Assembly: GCF_011075055.1 (NCBI RefSeq)
Contig: NC_058145.1
Location: 5,055,228 to 5,119,227, forward strand
Origin: Mangifera indica
Lineage: Eukaryota > Streptophyta > Magnoliopsida > Sapindales > Anacardiaceae
Length of the DNA: 64,000 bases
Direction: 5' to 3'
Below the pieces are notes generated by a model that did no database searches, was not told the DNA's origin, and saw only the letters and a program-made list of their open reading frames with translations. Of the stretch, positions 43,714 to 55,435 are shown piece by piece. A program made the position numbers and the translations under genes. How positions within the stretch are numbered: the stretch's first letter is position 1; each line of letters begins with the position of its first letter.

Positions 43714-46536
43714 TGTAACACTTGCAAGCATGCCTGAGGTTAGTTCCATCATTTGGTTGTCTATGTAATATTGCTTAAATAATTGCATATATTTGGAATT
43801 CATGACACATGGTTTTGTGAGAAGGCCACACAACCGTGTGTGTTCTGAAAAAGGACAAAATCACCTTTTCACATTTGTTGTTTTATATTTAGTTAAGTTT
43901 GGGAGTTATGCACACTCGTGCATCGTCAACATATTTGAATTTTGGGATAAGAATGTGTTTTGTGAGGATTTTGGAATGTGACTTTGTTTGCACAACGACA
44001 CACATGCTCATGTGCCTTAAGTACACACCATTATGTCTCTATCTGGAGTGAAAAATAAAATAACACATTCGTGTTTGGCTATGGCTTTTACCTTATTCTC
44101 ATAGAAACTCAGAGCAAAAGAGAGAGGATTTGAGTCTTTGGAGGCTAAGAAAGCAAAGAAGGTTGAGATGGATTAATCAAGGCTTCGGGAAGATCACTTG
44201 CAATGCTAAAGAGAGGTAAGTAGTTGTATTCTCTATGAATTGGTTAATTGATCATGTTCTGAATGTGGAAAATTTTTTATTATGGATATGAAGCATGTTT
44301 AGGGACAAATAGATTGTTTATAATTTTTTTGTGTGTGTATTTATTTATTTATTCGTATGTAATGTATTCGAAGATAAGTTTGAGATTATATAAATTTGTA
44401 GTTGCAATTCTAAGTGCTTTGCCATGGGATTATGAGCATGTATTTTGAGTGATCTATTGATAGTAGACTTTGTTGTTTCTTGATTGATGTATGCGTGGGG
44501 ATAGATGATGATCATGGAATAAGTATTGTGTGGATTGGAAGTTATAGGCATGTTTAGATAAACTAAATACTTGGTGTATGCTTTGATGTGATAATTGTAA
44601 GTTGATTAATGTGAATTTTGTTAGAGCTTTATGTGTATTGTCATTAAGGTGAGTGGTAGGTTGAGTAGTATAATTTTTGGATGACAGTTGAGGTATTTAG
44701 GGATCTGTAAAATACAAAAAACAAAGATCGGAGTTCTAGAAAAATTGTCAAAAATTCTTGATTATGGATATGAAGCATGTTTAAAGTCGAATGGATTGTT
44801 TATAGTTTTTGTGTGTGAAAGTGTGTGAGAGAGAGAAAGTGTGTGTGTGTGTGTGTATGTATTCTTATGTAAATGCATTAAAAGATAGGTTTGGAATTAT
44901 ATAAAATTGTAGTTGCAATTTTATGTGTTTTGTCATGGGGTAATGAACATGTATTTTGAATGATCTATTAATAATAGACTGTGTTGTTTCCTAGTTGATG
45001 TATGCTTAGGAATAAATGATGATTGTGGTTGAGTATTATGTGGATTGGAAGTTATAGGCATGTTTAGGTGAACTAAATACTTGTGTATGATTTGATGTGA
45101 TTATTGTGCGTTACTTACTATGAATTTCATTAGAGCTTTATGTGTATTGTCATTACGGTGAATGGTAGGTTGAGTAGTATAATTTTCAAATGACAGTTAA
45201 AGTGTTTAGGGATTTGGAAAACGTAGAAAATGAAGATCGAAGTTCTAGAAAACTTATTGAAACACGCCATATGGATTTGGGAAAATATATCCCCATGTTA
45301 GAGCAAGCCACAGGAGTATGGATTTAGGAACAGGCATATGCCCATATAGTATAGGGCACACACCCGTATATCCTACTATAAAGATACACTTTCATGTGCC
45401 TAGGGTTTTCGCTGTGTAGATCAAATAACACACACATGTATATGATAGATATACACCTATGTACTTTTGGAAAAATTGGAAACTAGAGACATAGGAAGTT
45501 AGCAAGGGAAATATGGAGTCTAGATATGAGTAAAAAAGTTTAGAAATGACTAAATTACCCTAAGAAGGGATGTTTATGAGGGAAGCCAATGATAGGGCCC
45601 TAACGAAGGTTGTTGGTAATAGAAATCATTATAAGTGTACCTGACTATGTGGAGGACAATATGAACCCCAATCGAAGCAATTCCGAGTCAAAACTAGACA
45701 TGATATAGTATATTAGTATGACCACCGAATTATGTATAGTGTAATAGTGAAAGCAACAGGGCTAATATATATACATACATACACACACACATACACACAC
45801 ATATATATATATTATCTTGATAACCTTGGATAATTATGCACCTATGAAAGTCATTGTAGCATCTATGTATGATAGTAGAAGAGGTCCGAGGTCTCACTAC
45901 TTTTTTGATATGGTGTATTTAGCCTAAGTCCACGGTACACCTTATAAATGATATTCGGGATGTCACATGTTTTCATTAGATGTTTAACATCAATATACAT
46001 CATTTTGCACTAGTTATTTGGATGACACTGCCATTGAGAAATAGAGGGTGTTAGGTACCGAGATAATCTAGAGTGGCATTTGGGATGCTAGAAAAATATT
46101 CGCAAGACCACAAATGAAATGATAAAGGATGCATAAATCCTATTGTGTACAAATATGGGACTATATATTGTGTTTTATGGATTTCCTACTTATTAAGTGT
46201 GTAACACTCACGCATTTTATTTGTGTGATTTATAGGTAGAGTTATAGAGCAGCAAAGGAACCAGCAAGTTTGCTCATGGTAGCATATAAAGGCAAGGGCG
46301 ACTTCATCATTTTTATCATTATTAGATATTTTATGTATTTTGAACTATTCATTTTTGTTATGCACATTTAACTTATGATTTAACTTTTCTAATTTATGTT
46401 CTTGGATATCATGTAATAATTAATACACTTTTGGGATTATGGGGTTTTATTTAATAAGACATATTTAAATATTATCTTTGCATCCCTTTGAGTGTATTTT
46501 TCATGTAGGGGTATGCTTCTGGATAATGGTGTTACA
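43714..46536 (+). repeat. Gypsy array LTR 1, 2.82 kb, with an internal duplication of about 490 bp
   Basis: Starts TGTAACACTTGC and ends GGTGTTACA. It is about 0.5 kb longer than the other two LTRs because the segment from about 44,266 to 44,754 is repeated immediately at 44,755-45,250. Both copies contain ttatggatatgaagcatgtt, attgtgtggattggaagtta or its close variant, and gtgagtggtaggttgagtag or close. Downstream of it lies a primer-binding-like sequence TTGTATCAAAGC. It also carries gt and ac/at microsatellites near 44,838 and 45,770. Confidence 0.88.
44266..45250 (+). repeat. Tandem duplication of about 490 bp inside LTR 1
   Basis: Two consecutive copies (44,266-44,754 and 44,755-45,250) of a segment that occurs once in LTR 2 (about 51,805-52,315) and once in LTR 3 (about 55,995-56,470). 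The copies differ by many substitutions, so the duplication is not recent, but it happened after or apart from the formation of LTR 2 and LTR 3, which lack it. Confidence 0.8.
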
Positions 46537-49500
46537 TTTTTTGTATCAAAGCATGGTTTTGGCTATTCGAAAGTGTTAATAATTATTTTGACCGCTCCAG
46601 CATGTTAATTATTATAAGTCTTATTTTAACCTGCATTTATGTTATGGTATTTCCAATTGAGATTGTGTTCATTGTTTCAAGATAAAAAGGTCTAAGACAT
46701 TATTAGGTATTGTTCATGAGGACGTTAAGGAAAAAGTCCCAACCGATGAGGGTAGCTAAAAGATGGCTCAGGGACAAACTTTAGGCACAGCTACAATGCC
46801 TCAGGTCAATAATGCTACCATTATAAAGATTATGTAAGAGGTCTTTTGAGCTAATCATGAGACCTCAAAAAATATGGGTCACCTAGTTCAAGTTCTTTTT
46901 ATTGTTGATCAATAGCTACTGATTATTAACCTACCGCCCAACATGAGAGAGTGGATGAGACTATGTAGAGGCCAATGATAGTGGGTGAGGCCAAAGGATA
47001 GATCCACAATATTTGTAATTTAGTAGGCAAATATTAGCCTTCAAAGTTCTATGGTACCATAGCTAATTGAGTGTTAACTAAGGATTGGCTAGAGGTCATA
47101 GGGAAGGCCACAGAGTTGTTTAAGATGATGGATCATGAAAAGATCTGACATATTGCATACTTGATGAAAGTTGATGCCAAGATTTAATAGCAAGCTTTGA
47201 AAGATACTCGATGATTGACATAATGACTTGGGTTAAGTTTAAAGAGGCATTTGAGAAAGAGTTTATGGTACATAATGTCTTGTATTTTCAAGCCTAGGAG
47301 TACTTCAATCTAAGGTAAGATCACAAGACAGTTAAAAAGTTTTCTACCTAGTTTAATGCATTAGTTAGGTATGCCTTGGGTGTAGCTAGCATAGACAAGG
47401 GCAAGATGGAGATCTTCATCAATGAGCTAAGAACTAATATAGCCAAAGATGTTCTGACCAAAGATAACCCATCCAAATCATATAACAAAGGCATTAAGTA
47501 AGGCTTTTAGATTCTAGGTCATAAGAGAAATGATGGCTTAAGGGAAAGGAAAGCAATACTAATCTGCCTCATTAGCTCTAAGACATCATTAGTCCATTTT
47601 AGAAGGCAATCAAGACAACGAAGGCAATAGAAGCTTCTAGTCCAAAGGTTCTAGGAAAGTCTAGAAGGGTAAGAAGTTAAGACATGATGAGCTGCCTATA
47701 AAGGACGAGTAGTTTAGTCAAGAAGAAATCCTCGTCTATCATAAATATGGTCATAAGCATTCTAAAGAGTGTGTAACTGTTCAAAGGGTTTGCTTTTAAT
47801 GCAAGTAGCTAGGTTATTTTGCCTGTGAGTGTACGATAGCATTAACAACCCCCGTTAAGTAAACTGTAAAGGGAGAATAGGTTAAGGTTTATGTAATGTC
47901 CTAGATTTAGGTTAAGGCCACCCCATTTGCTATTATAGGTTAGTTATCTTTTCATTCTTATCTATTATATGTATGAATTGTTTTTGGCGCTACTCACAAT
48001 TTCATCGCTAAAGGATTATTGAGAGGCTAGGATTAAAGCCTACTTTATGACTGATATTAGTATCAAGATGCAAAATAGAGATAAAATCTAAACAACTAGA
48101 TATTAGTAGGTGAGTCAATATTTTTGAGAGGCCATAAGATGGCCATGGATTTGATCTTGTTCAACATGCTAGATTTTGATATCATATTGGGTATGGATTT
48201 CTTGAGTCATTATAGAGCTAAGATTGATTGCAAGAAAAAGAAAGTCTGATTTCAGCTAGGTAATGGTGAAGAGTTCTCTTTTATTGAGGGTTGTGTACTA
48301 AGTCAATGATCAACAGTGTAAATATTAGTAAAATGTTAAGGGATGTATGAGATATCTAGCATATATAGTGATTAAAATTAATGAATAAGTTCTAAGCTTG
48401 TAAAATACTCCCATCGTATCTTAATTTGAAGATATGCTTCTAGATAATTTGTTAGGATTGGTGTCATAGAAGAAGGTTGAATTTAGCATTGAGCAAGCTC
48501 CCAAGACAGCACCTATTTCTAAAGCTCTATACCATATGGCCCTAGTAAAACTCTAAAAATTGAAGAAACACTTAAAAGAGCTTTTAGATGTGGTTATATG
48601 AGACCCAGTCACTTACTTAAGGCACACTGATCCTCTTTGTGAAAAAGAAGAATGGGTTGATGTGCATATGTATTGATTATAGAAAGCTTAATAAGGTGAT
48701 AATCAAGAATAAATATCTATTATTGAGGATCGATGATTTGTTTGACTAATTGAAAGATTTCTTGGTGTTTTATAAGCTTTACTTGAGATACGAGTATCAA
48801 CAAGTCCAAGTTACCGCGAGAGATATTCTTTAAGATGAGATATAAACACTATAAGTTTGTAGTGATGCCCTTTAAGTTGACTAATACACCAACAATCTTT
48901 ATGGATATGATGAACATAGTGTTTTAGGATTGCCTTGATAAGTTTTTGGTAGTGTTCATTGATAATATATTAGTATATTCCAGGACTTAAGGGGAATACA
49001 AACAACACTTGAGGCTTATATTACAAAAGCTAAGAGATAGATAGTTGTATGCCAAATTCTTAAAGTGTGAGTTATGGTTGGACCATATGGCTTTTTTAGA
49101 ACATATGGTATTTGTCGATGGTATCTTGGTGGACTCGAATAAAGATTGAGATTGTGTTAGAATACCATAGGCTTAAGAAGGTTAAGGAGGTGTAGAGTTT
49201 TCTCGGTTTAACAGGTTATTATAAATGGTTCGCGGAGGGCTTTGCTAAGTTAGCCCAAATGTTAATTAAGTTGACTCAGAACAATGTTCCTTTCAAATGG
49301 TATGATGTTTGACCAAAAGAAAGTTCAACTTTGATGTAGTGTTGGCACTATCAATTGAAGGTAAAGATTATGATTTGTACACAGATACTTACCATTAAGG
49401 TTTAGAAGCTATATTAATGCAAAAAGGAAGGTGATTGTTTATGCTTCCCCACAGCTTAAGGATTATGAGATTCGATGTAGTACCAATAATTTGGAAATGG

Positions 49501-51233
49501 CTGCAGTTATCTTTACATTAAAAATCTGGCGACATTACTTGTATAGGGTTGAATGTAATAATTATACAAATCACAAGAGTTTAAAGTACTTTTCACCCAA
49601 AAGAGTTAAATACAAGACAAAAAAGGTGGTTAGAGTTAGTATAGGACTATGATTGTGACATCAAGTACCCTTCGGCAAGGTTAATATGGTAGCTAACGCC
49701 TTTAGTAAAAAGGTGATGTTATCTCATATTACAATTTATCTGGAAGTATAGTAAGAATTAGAAAAAAGATTAGATAGAGTTGGTTTCTAGGTTATTAGTT
49801 GGATTGAGAATTCAATCGACCTTGTTAGATGAGACTCAACTGTTAGATGATTAGTGCATTCAGTTAAGGTAAAGAGTTACCAAGAGTACTATGTCAGACT
49901 TTAGTGTTATTGAAGATATGTTGATATTAAAAGGTTAAGTTTGTGTTCCTAGTGTGGTTAGATTGAGAGATAAGATTCTCATTAAGGTTCATAGTTCCCT
50001 TTACATTACTTATCCTAAGGACATAAAAATGTACCAAGATTTGAGGAAATCGTTCTAGTGGGTTAGCATGAAAAAGAACATGGTAGATTTTGTTACTAAG
50101 TGTCTAGTTTCTCAATAGGTTAAGGGTGAACATCAAAGGCCATCAAGATTGTTACAGTCTTTAAGTATTTTTTTACTGAAAATGGAAGCACATTTTGATG
50201 GATTTTGAGTTAGTTTGTCAACGGTTAGAGATGGATATAATGTTCTCTAAGTACTTGTGAATAGGTTGACCAAGTTGGTACATTTCATCCTTGTAAAAAA
50301 TAACACAAGTACTGATCAATTAAGTTAGGTTTATATTGAAGAGATTGTAAAGCTCCATGGGGTACCTAAGACGATTGTATCAGATAAGGACATAAGGTTT
50401 GTTTTAGTATTTTAGTAGAGTTTGTAGAGATTTATGGGTACCAAATTGACATTTAGTAATGCCTACCACCCTTAGACTAATGGACAGACTGAGAAAGTAA
50501 ACTAGGTGATCAAAAATATATTAAGGGCATGTTGTCTAGATCAAAAAGCGAGTTGGATTGATGTATTGCCACTGATGGAGTTTGCTTATAATAATAACTA
50601 TCAAACAACTATTTGAATGGCTCTATATAAAGCATTTTATGGGAGGAAATGCAAATCACCACTTTATTAAGATGAGATAGGCGAGAGAGATGTCTTAGCA
50701 TAGGCTTTAGGATCATAAATGACCTAAAAGATAATTGAAGATGTGACATTAATTAGGGTAAAGATGCAACAGGCCTAAGATCACTAGAAAAATTATGCTT
50801 ATCAAAGGAGGCAAGACTTGGAATTGGATGTGCGTGATAAGATTTTTATTAAAGTTACCCTTACCATCATGTTATGAGGTTTGGATAGAAAGGTAAATTG
50901 ATAACAAAGTTATTGTCAAAGTCTCCCCATATCAAGGTTAAGCAAGGAAATGATGAAACAGGCACACAAACGTGTGTGTCATTATTGCATAAGTTTATCA
51001 GCGACCCAACACATGTGTTAAGAGTTAATGAGATAGAGTTTCAGGATAATATAGTCCATAAGGAGTGTGTAGTTTAGATTTTTGATAGACAAGTGCAATA
51101 GCTTAAGTTAAGGTTCTTTGGAGAAACCATCAGGTTGAGGAGGCCACTTGGCAGTTGAGTAAGACATGAGGCAAAGATTCTCCTAGTTGTTCGAGTGAAT
51201 TTTGGAGACAAAATTATTTTAAAGGGGCAGAAA
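46537..51233 (+). pseudogene. Gypsy internal region 1: gag-pol, full order but many stops
   Basis: Gag occupies about 46,750-47,870; recognisable parts include TKDWLEVIGKATELFKMMD near 47,080 and, near 47,735-47,830, two zinc-knuckle-like stretches, the second like CFxCKxLGYFACEC with Tyr for the usual His. A weak protease region follows (47,930-48,300). Reverse transcriptase lies at about 48,600-49,130: [31 protein letters not shown], then VVFIDNILVYSR, where FIDDILVYS is usual (second Asp is Asn). RNase H reaches 49,650. Integrase (49,970-50,650) shows KMYQDLRKSF, then VSDKDIRF and a GTKLTFSNAYHP segment, and WIDVLPLMEFAYNNNYQ. Near 51,000-51,230 is a degraded chromodomain-like tail and the polypurine tract AAAGGGGCAGAAA. 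A dead polyprotein. Confidence 0.85.
51221..51233 (+). other. Polypurine tract before LTR 2
   Basis: AAAGGGGCAGAAA directly abuts the TG of LTR 2. The matching tract before LTR 3 (55,424-55,435) reads AAAGGGAAGAAA. These prime plus-strand DNA synthesis in LTR elements and confirm both LTR starts. Confidence 0.75.
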
Positions 51234-53491
51234 TGTAACACCCAATGGTATATTTGAGGTTATTTTTATCATTTAGATGTGTATGTATGTTATTGCTTAA
51301 ATAATTGCATATGTTTGGAATCACAACACACAACATATGGGGAGGCCATACGCTCGTGTGTGTTGTGAAAAAGGGCAAAATCAACTTTTTTTCATTTGTT
51401 ATTTTATATTTAGTTAAGTTTGGGAGTTATGTATGTTTATGCATTATCAGCATATTTGAATTTTGGGATAAGGATGCATTTCACAAGGATTTCAAAATAT
51501 GGCTTGGATTGTGCAATGATATACACACCCGTGTGCCTTAAGTACACGCTCACATGTTGTTGTCTAAAGTGAAAAATAAAAGAGAGCATTCGTATTTTGC
51601 TAAGGTTTTTACCTATTTTCATAAAAAAAAAACTCAGAGTGAAAGAGAGAGGATTTGAGTGTTTTGGAAGCTAAGAAAGTAGAAAAGGTTAAGAGGGATT
51701 AATCAAGGCTTTAGGAAGATCACTTGCGACATTAAAGAAAGGTAAGTAGATTTATTCCCTATCAATTCTATGAATTAGTTAATTAATCATGTTTTGACTG
51801 TGTAAAATTCTTGATTATGGGTATGAAGCATGTTTAAAGACAAATGGATTGTATGTATCTGTATATGTATATGTATATATATGTGTGTGTGTGTGTGTGT
51901 TTATATATATTGTGCATATTCGTATGTAAATGCATTAAAAGATAGGTTTGACATATAAAATTGTAATTGCAATTCTATGTGCTTTGTCATACGGTAATAA
52001 GCATGTATTTTGAATTATCTATTAATAGTAGACTATTATTTCCTAGTTAATGTATGTTTGGGGATAGATGATGATTGTGTATGGAGTATTGTGTGGATTG
52101 GAAGTTATAGGCATGTTTGGATGAACTAAATACTTGGGGTATGCTTTGATGTGATGATTATGAGTTAGTTAATGTGAATTTCATTAGAGCTTTATGTATA
52201 TTACCATTAGGGTCAATGGTAGGTTAAGTAGTATAATTTTCAGATGATGGTTAAGGGGTTTAAGGATCTAGAAAACACAAAAAACGAAGATCAAAGTTCT
52301 AGAAAAATTGTCAAAACACACTTGTACTTGTATGGATTTGGAAAATTTTCTCCCCATGTTAAAGTAAGTCATAGGAGTGTGGATTTAGGAACAAGCACAT
52401 GCCTATATGGTATAGGACACATGGCCATATGTCCTATCGCAAAGATACACCCTCGTGTGCCTAAGGTTTTGCTATGTGGATTAAATAACACACCCTTGTA
52501 TGTGACAAATATACATCTGTGTACTTTTGAAAAAATTGAAAAATAGAGACATGAGAAGTTAGCAAAGGAAATATGGGTTTTGGATATGAGTAAAAGAGTT
52601 TAAAATCATTAAATTACCTTTGAAAATGATGATTATGAGGGAAGCCAATGACAAGGCCATAACAAAGGCTACTAGTAATGGAAATCATTATAGGTGTGTC
52701 TGACTGTATGGATGACAATATAAACCCTAACCAGAGCAATTCTAAGTCAAAATCTAGAAACAATATATACTATATTAGTATGAACCACCGAATTATGGGT
52801 AGTGTGATAGTGAAAATCTAAGGTCTCACTACTCTTTAATATGTTATCTTTAGCCCAAGTTTGGGGTACACCTTATATATGGCATTTAGGATGTCACTTG
52901 TTTTCACTAGACGTTTAGGACATCAATATACATCATTCGATGCTAGTTATTTGGATGACATAACCATTAAGAAATAAAGGGTGTTAGGCACTGAGATAAT
53001 CTGGAGTGGCATCTGAGATACTTGAAAAATACCTACAAGACTACAAATAAAACGATAAAGGATGCATAAATCCTATTAAGTATAGATATAGGACTACATG
53101 TTGTGTTTTATGGATTTCCTACTTATTAAGTGTGTATCACTCACGCATTCTATTTGTGTTGATTGTAGGTAGAGTTATAAAGCAGGAATGGAGCCAGCAG
53201 GCTAGCTCGTCGTAACATATAAGGATAAGGGAGACTTCATTATTTTTATCATTATTGAATATTTTATATATTTTAAACTATTCATTTTTTTATACGCATT
53301 CAACTTATGATTTGACTTTTTAAATTTATATTCTTGAATTTCATGTAATAATTAATACACTTTTAAGATTGTGGGGTTCTATTTAATAAGACATATTTAA
53401 AAATTATCATTGCATGTAAAGGTTTCATTTAGACACATTGCTTTGAGTGGGTTTTATGTGTAAAGGTATCTTTCTGGATAAAGGTGCTACA
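51234..53491 (+). repeat. Gypsy array LTR 2, 2.26 kb (middle)
   Basis: Starts TGTAACACCC and ends GGTGCTACA. It is closely similar to LTR 3 along its length and lacks the duplication of LTR 1. It acts as the 3' LTR of internal region 1 and the 5' LTR of internal region 2. No target duplication surrounds it on its own. Contains a gt microsatellite near 51,882-51,900. Confidence 0.88.
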
Positions 53492-55435
53492 TTTTTTGTA
53501 TCCAAGCATGGTTTTGGCTACCCGAAAGTGTTAATAAATGTTTTGACTACTCCCACGCATCAATTGTTGTAAGTATTGTTTTAACCTGCTTTTAAGTTAT
53601 GGTATATCCAATTAAGATTGTCTTTATAGTTTCAAGATAAGAAGGTCTAGAAGATTGTTAGGTACTGTTCATAAAGACATTAAGAATGAGTTCTCAACCT
53701 ATAAAGGTAGCTAGGAGATTGCTCAGGGACAAACTTTAGGCACTATTATAGTGCCTTAAGTTAATGATGCTACCATTAGAAGGATTATGTAAAAGGTCCT
53801 CGAGCTAATCATAAGACCTCAAAGAATATTTGTCACCTAGTTTAGGTTCCTTCTATTGCTGAGCACTAGCCACCAATTGTGGACTTACCTCCCCAACATA
53901 AGAAAGTAGGTTAGACTACGTAGAGGCCAATGATGACAAGTGGCAACAAAAGATAGATCCACCTTATTTACATTTTAGTAGGCAAATATTAGCCTTCAAA
54001 GTTCCATGGTATTGAGGCTAATTGAGTGTTGACTAAGGATTGGTTAGAGGTTGTGGAGAAGGCCATTGAGCTATTTAAGATAAGGGATTATGAAAAGATC
54101 TGATATATTGCCTATTGATAAAAGTTGGTACTAAGATTTGGTGGCGAGTTTTGAGGGATGTTCGATGGATTGACACGATGACTTAGGTCAAGTTTAGAGA
54201 GGCCTTTGAAAGAGAGTTTATGGCACTTAATATCTTGTATGTTTAGGTTTAGTAGTACCTTAATCTAAGGAAATATCATAAGATAGTTAAAGAGTTTTCT
54301 ACCTAACTCAATGTATTAGTTAGGTATGCCTTGGATGTAGCAAACACAGACAAAGGCAAAATGGAGATCTTTATCAATAAGCTAAGATCTAATATAACCA
54401 AAGATATTCTAATTAGAGATAACCCACCCAAATCATACAATAAAGGCATTGAGTAGGGCCTTTTGATCCTAGGTCATGAGAGAGAAGATGACTAAAAAAA
54501 AAAGAGAGTGATACTGATCTACCCCATTAGCTTTGAGACATGGTCAATCCATTTGAAGAGGCAATCGAGACAATAAGGGCAAGAAGAGCTTCTGGTCAAA
54601 AAGTTCCAAGAAAGGCTAGAAGGGTAAAACGTTGAGACATAATAAGCAACCCATAAGAAACGAGTAGTCGAGGCAAGAAGAGATCTTCACCTATCATCGA
54701 TGTGATTGCAAGCATTCTAGAGAGTGTGTAACTACTTAGAGGGTTTGCTTTTGATGAAAGCAGTCAAGTTATTTTGCTTGTAAGTGCATGATAGCAATAT
54801 TAAACCCTGTTGAGCAAATAGGCATTCTAGGAAATACAGATCACCATTTTATTAGGATGAGATAGGTGAGAGAGATGTCTTGGCACAAGCTTTAGGGTCG
54901 AAAATGTCCCAAATGATAATTGAAGATATGACTTTAATTAAGAAAAATATGAAACAAGGTTAGGATTGCTAGAGAAATTATATTGATAACAGGAGGTAAG
55001 ACTTGGAATTTGATGTGGGTGATAAATTTTTGTCAAAGTTACCCCTTATTGTTATGTTATGAGGTTTGGATAGAAAGGTAAATTGGTACCGAGGTTTTGG
55101 TCAAAGTTGCCTCCTATAGAGGTTAATCAAGAAAATTATGAAATAGGCACACGAGCGTGTGTGTTGTTATTGTGTAAGTACATCAGTGACCTAACGTATA
55201 TGTTGAGAGTTAATAAGGTGGAGCTTGAGGATAATTTAGTCCATTAGGAGTGTACAGTTCAGATTTTTTATAAACAAGTGAAATAGCTTAGAAATAAGCA
55301 AATTCCTATGGTTAAGGATCTTTAGAGAAACCATCAGGTCAAAGAGGCCACTTAGAGGCAGAGCAAGACATAGGCAAAGGTTCCCCTAGCTATTCAATTG
55401 AATTTTGGAGACAAAATTCTTTTAAAGGGAAGAAA
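53492..55435 (+). pseudogene. Gypsy internal region 2: gag plus integrase tail, large internal deletion
   Basis: From the start it parallels internal region 1 through gag (for example TKDWLEVVEKAIELFKIRDYEK near 54,030, stops elsewhere) to the zinc-knuckle region near 54,775. At about 54,822 it jumps to sequence matching 50,630 onward in internal region 1, the end of integrase. Protease, reverse transcriptase, RNase H and most of integrase, about 2.8 kb, are missing. The tail (55,210-55,420) contains NKQIPMVKDL, a Trp-or-stop, RNHQVKEAT and LNFGDKILLKG, which is the C-terminal chromodomain-like motif of Tekay/Del elements, better preserved here than in copy 1. Confidence 0.85.
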
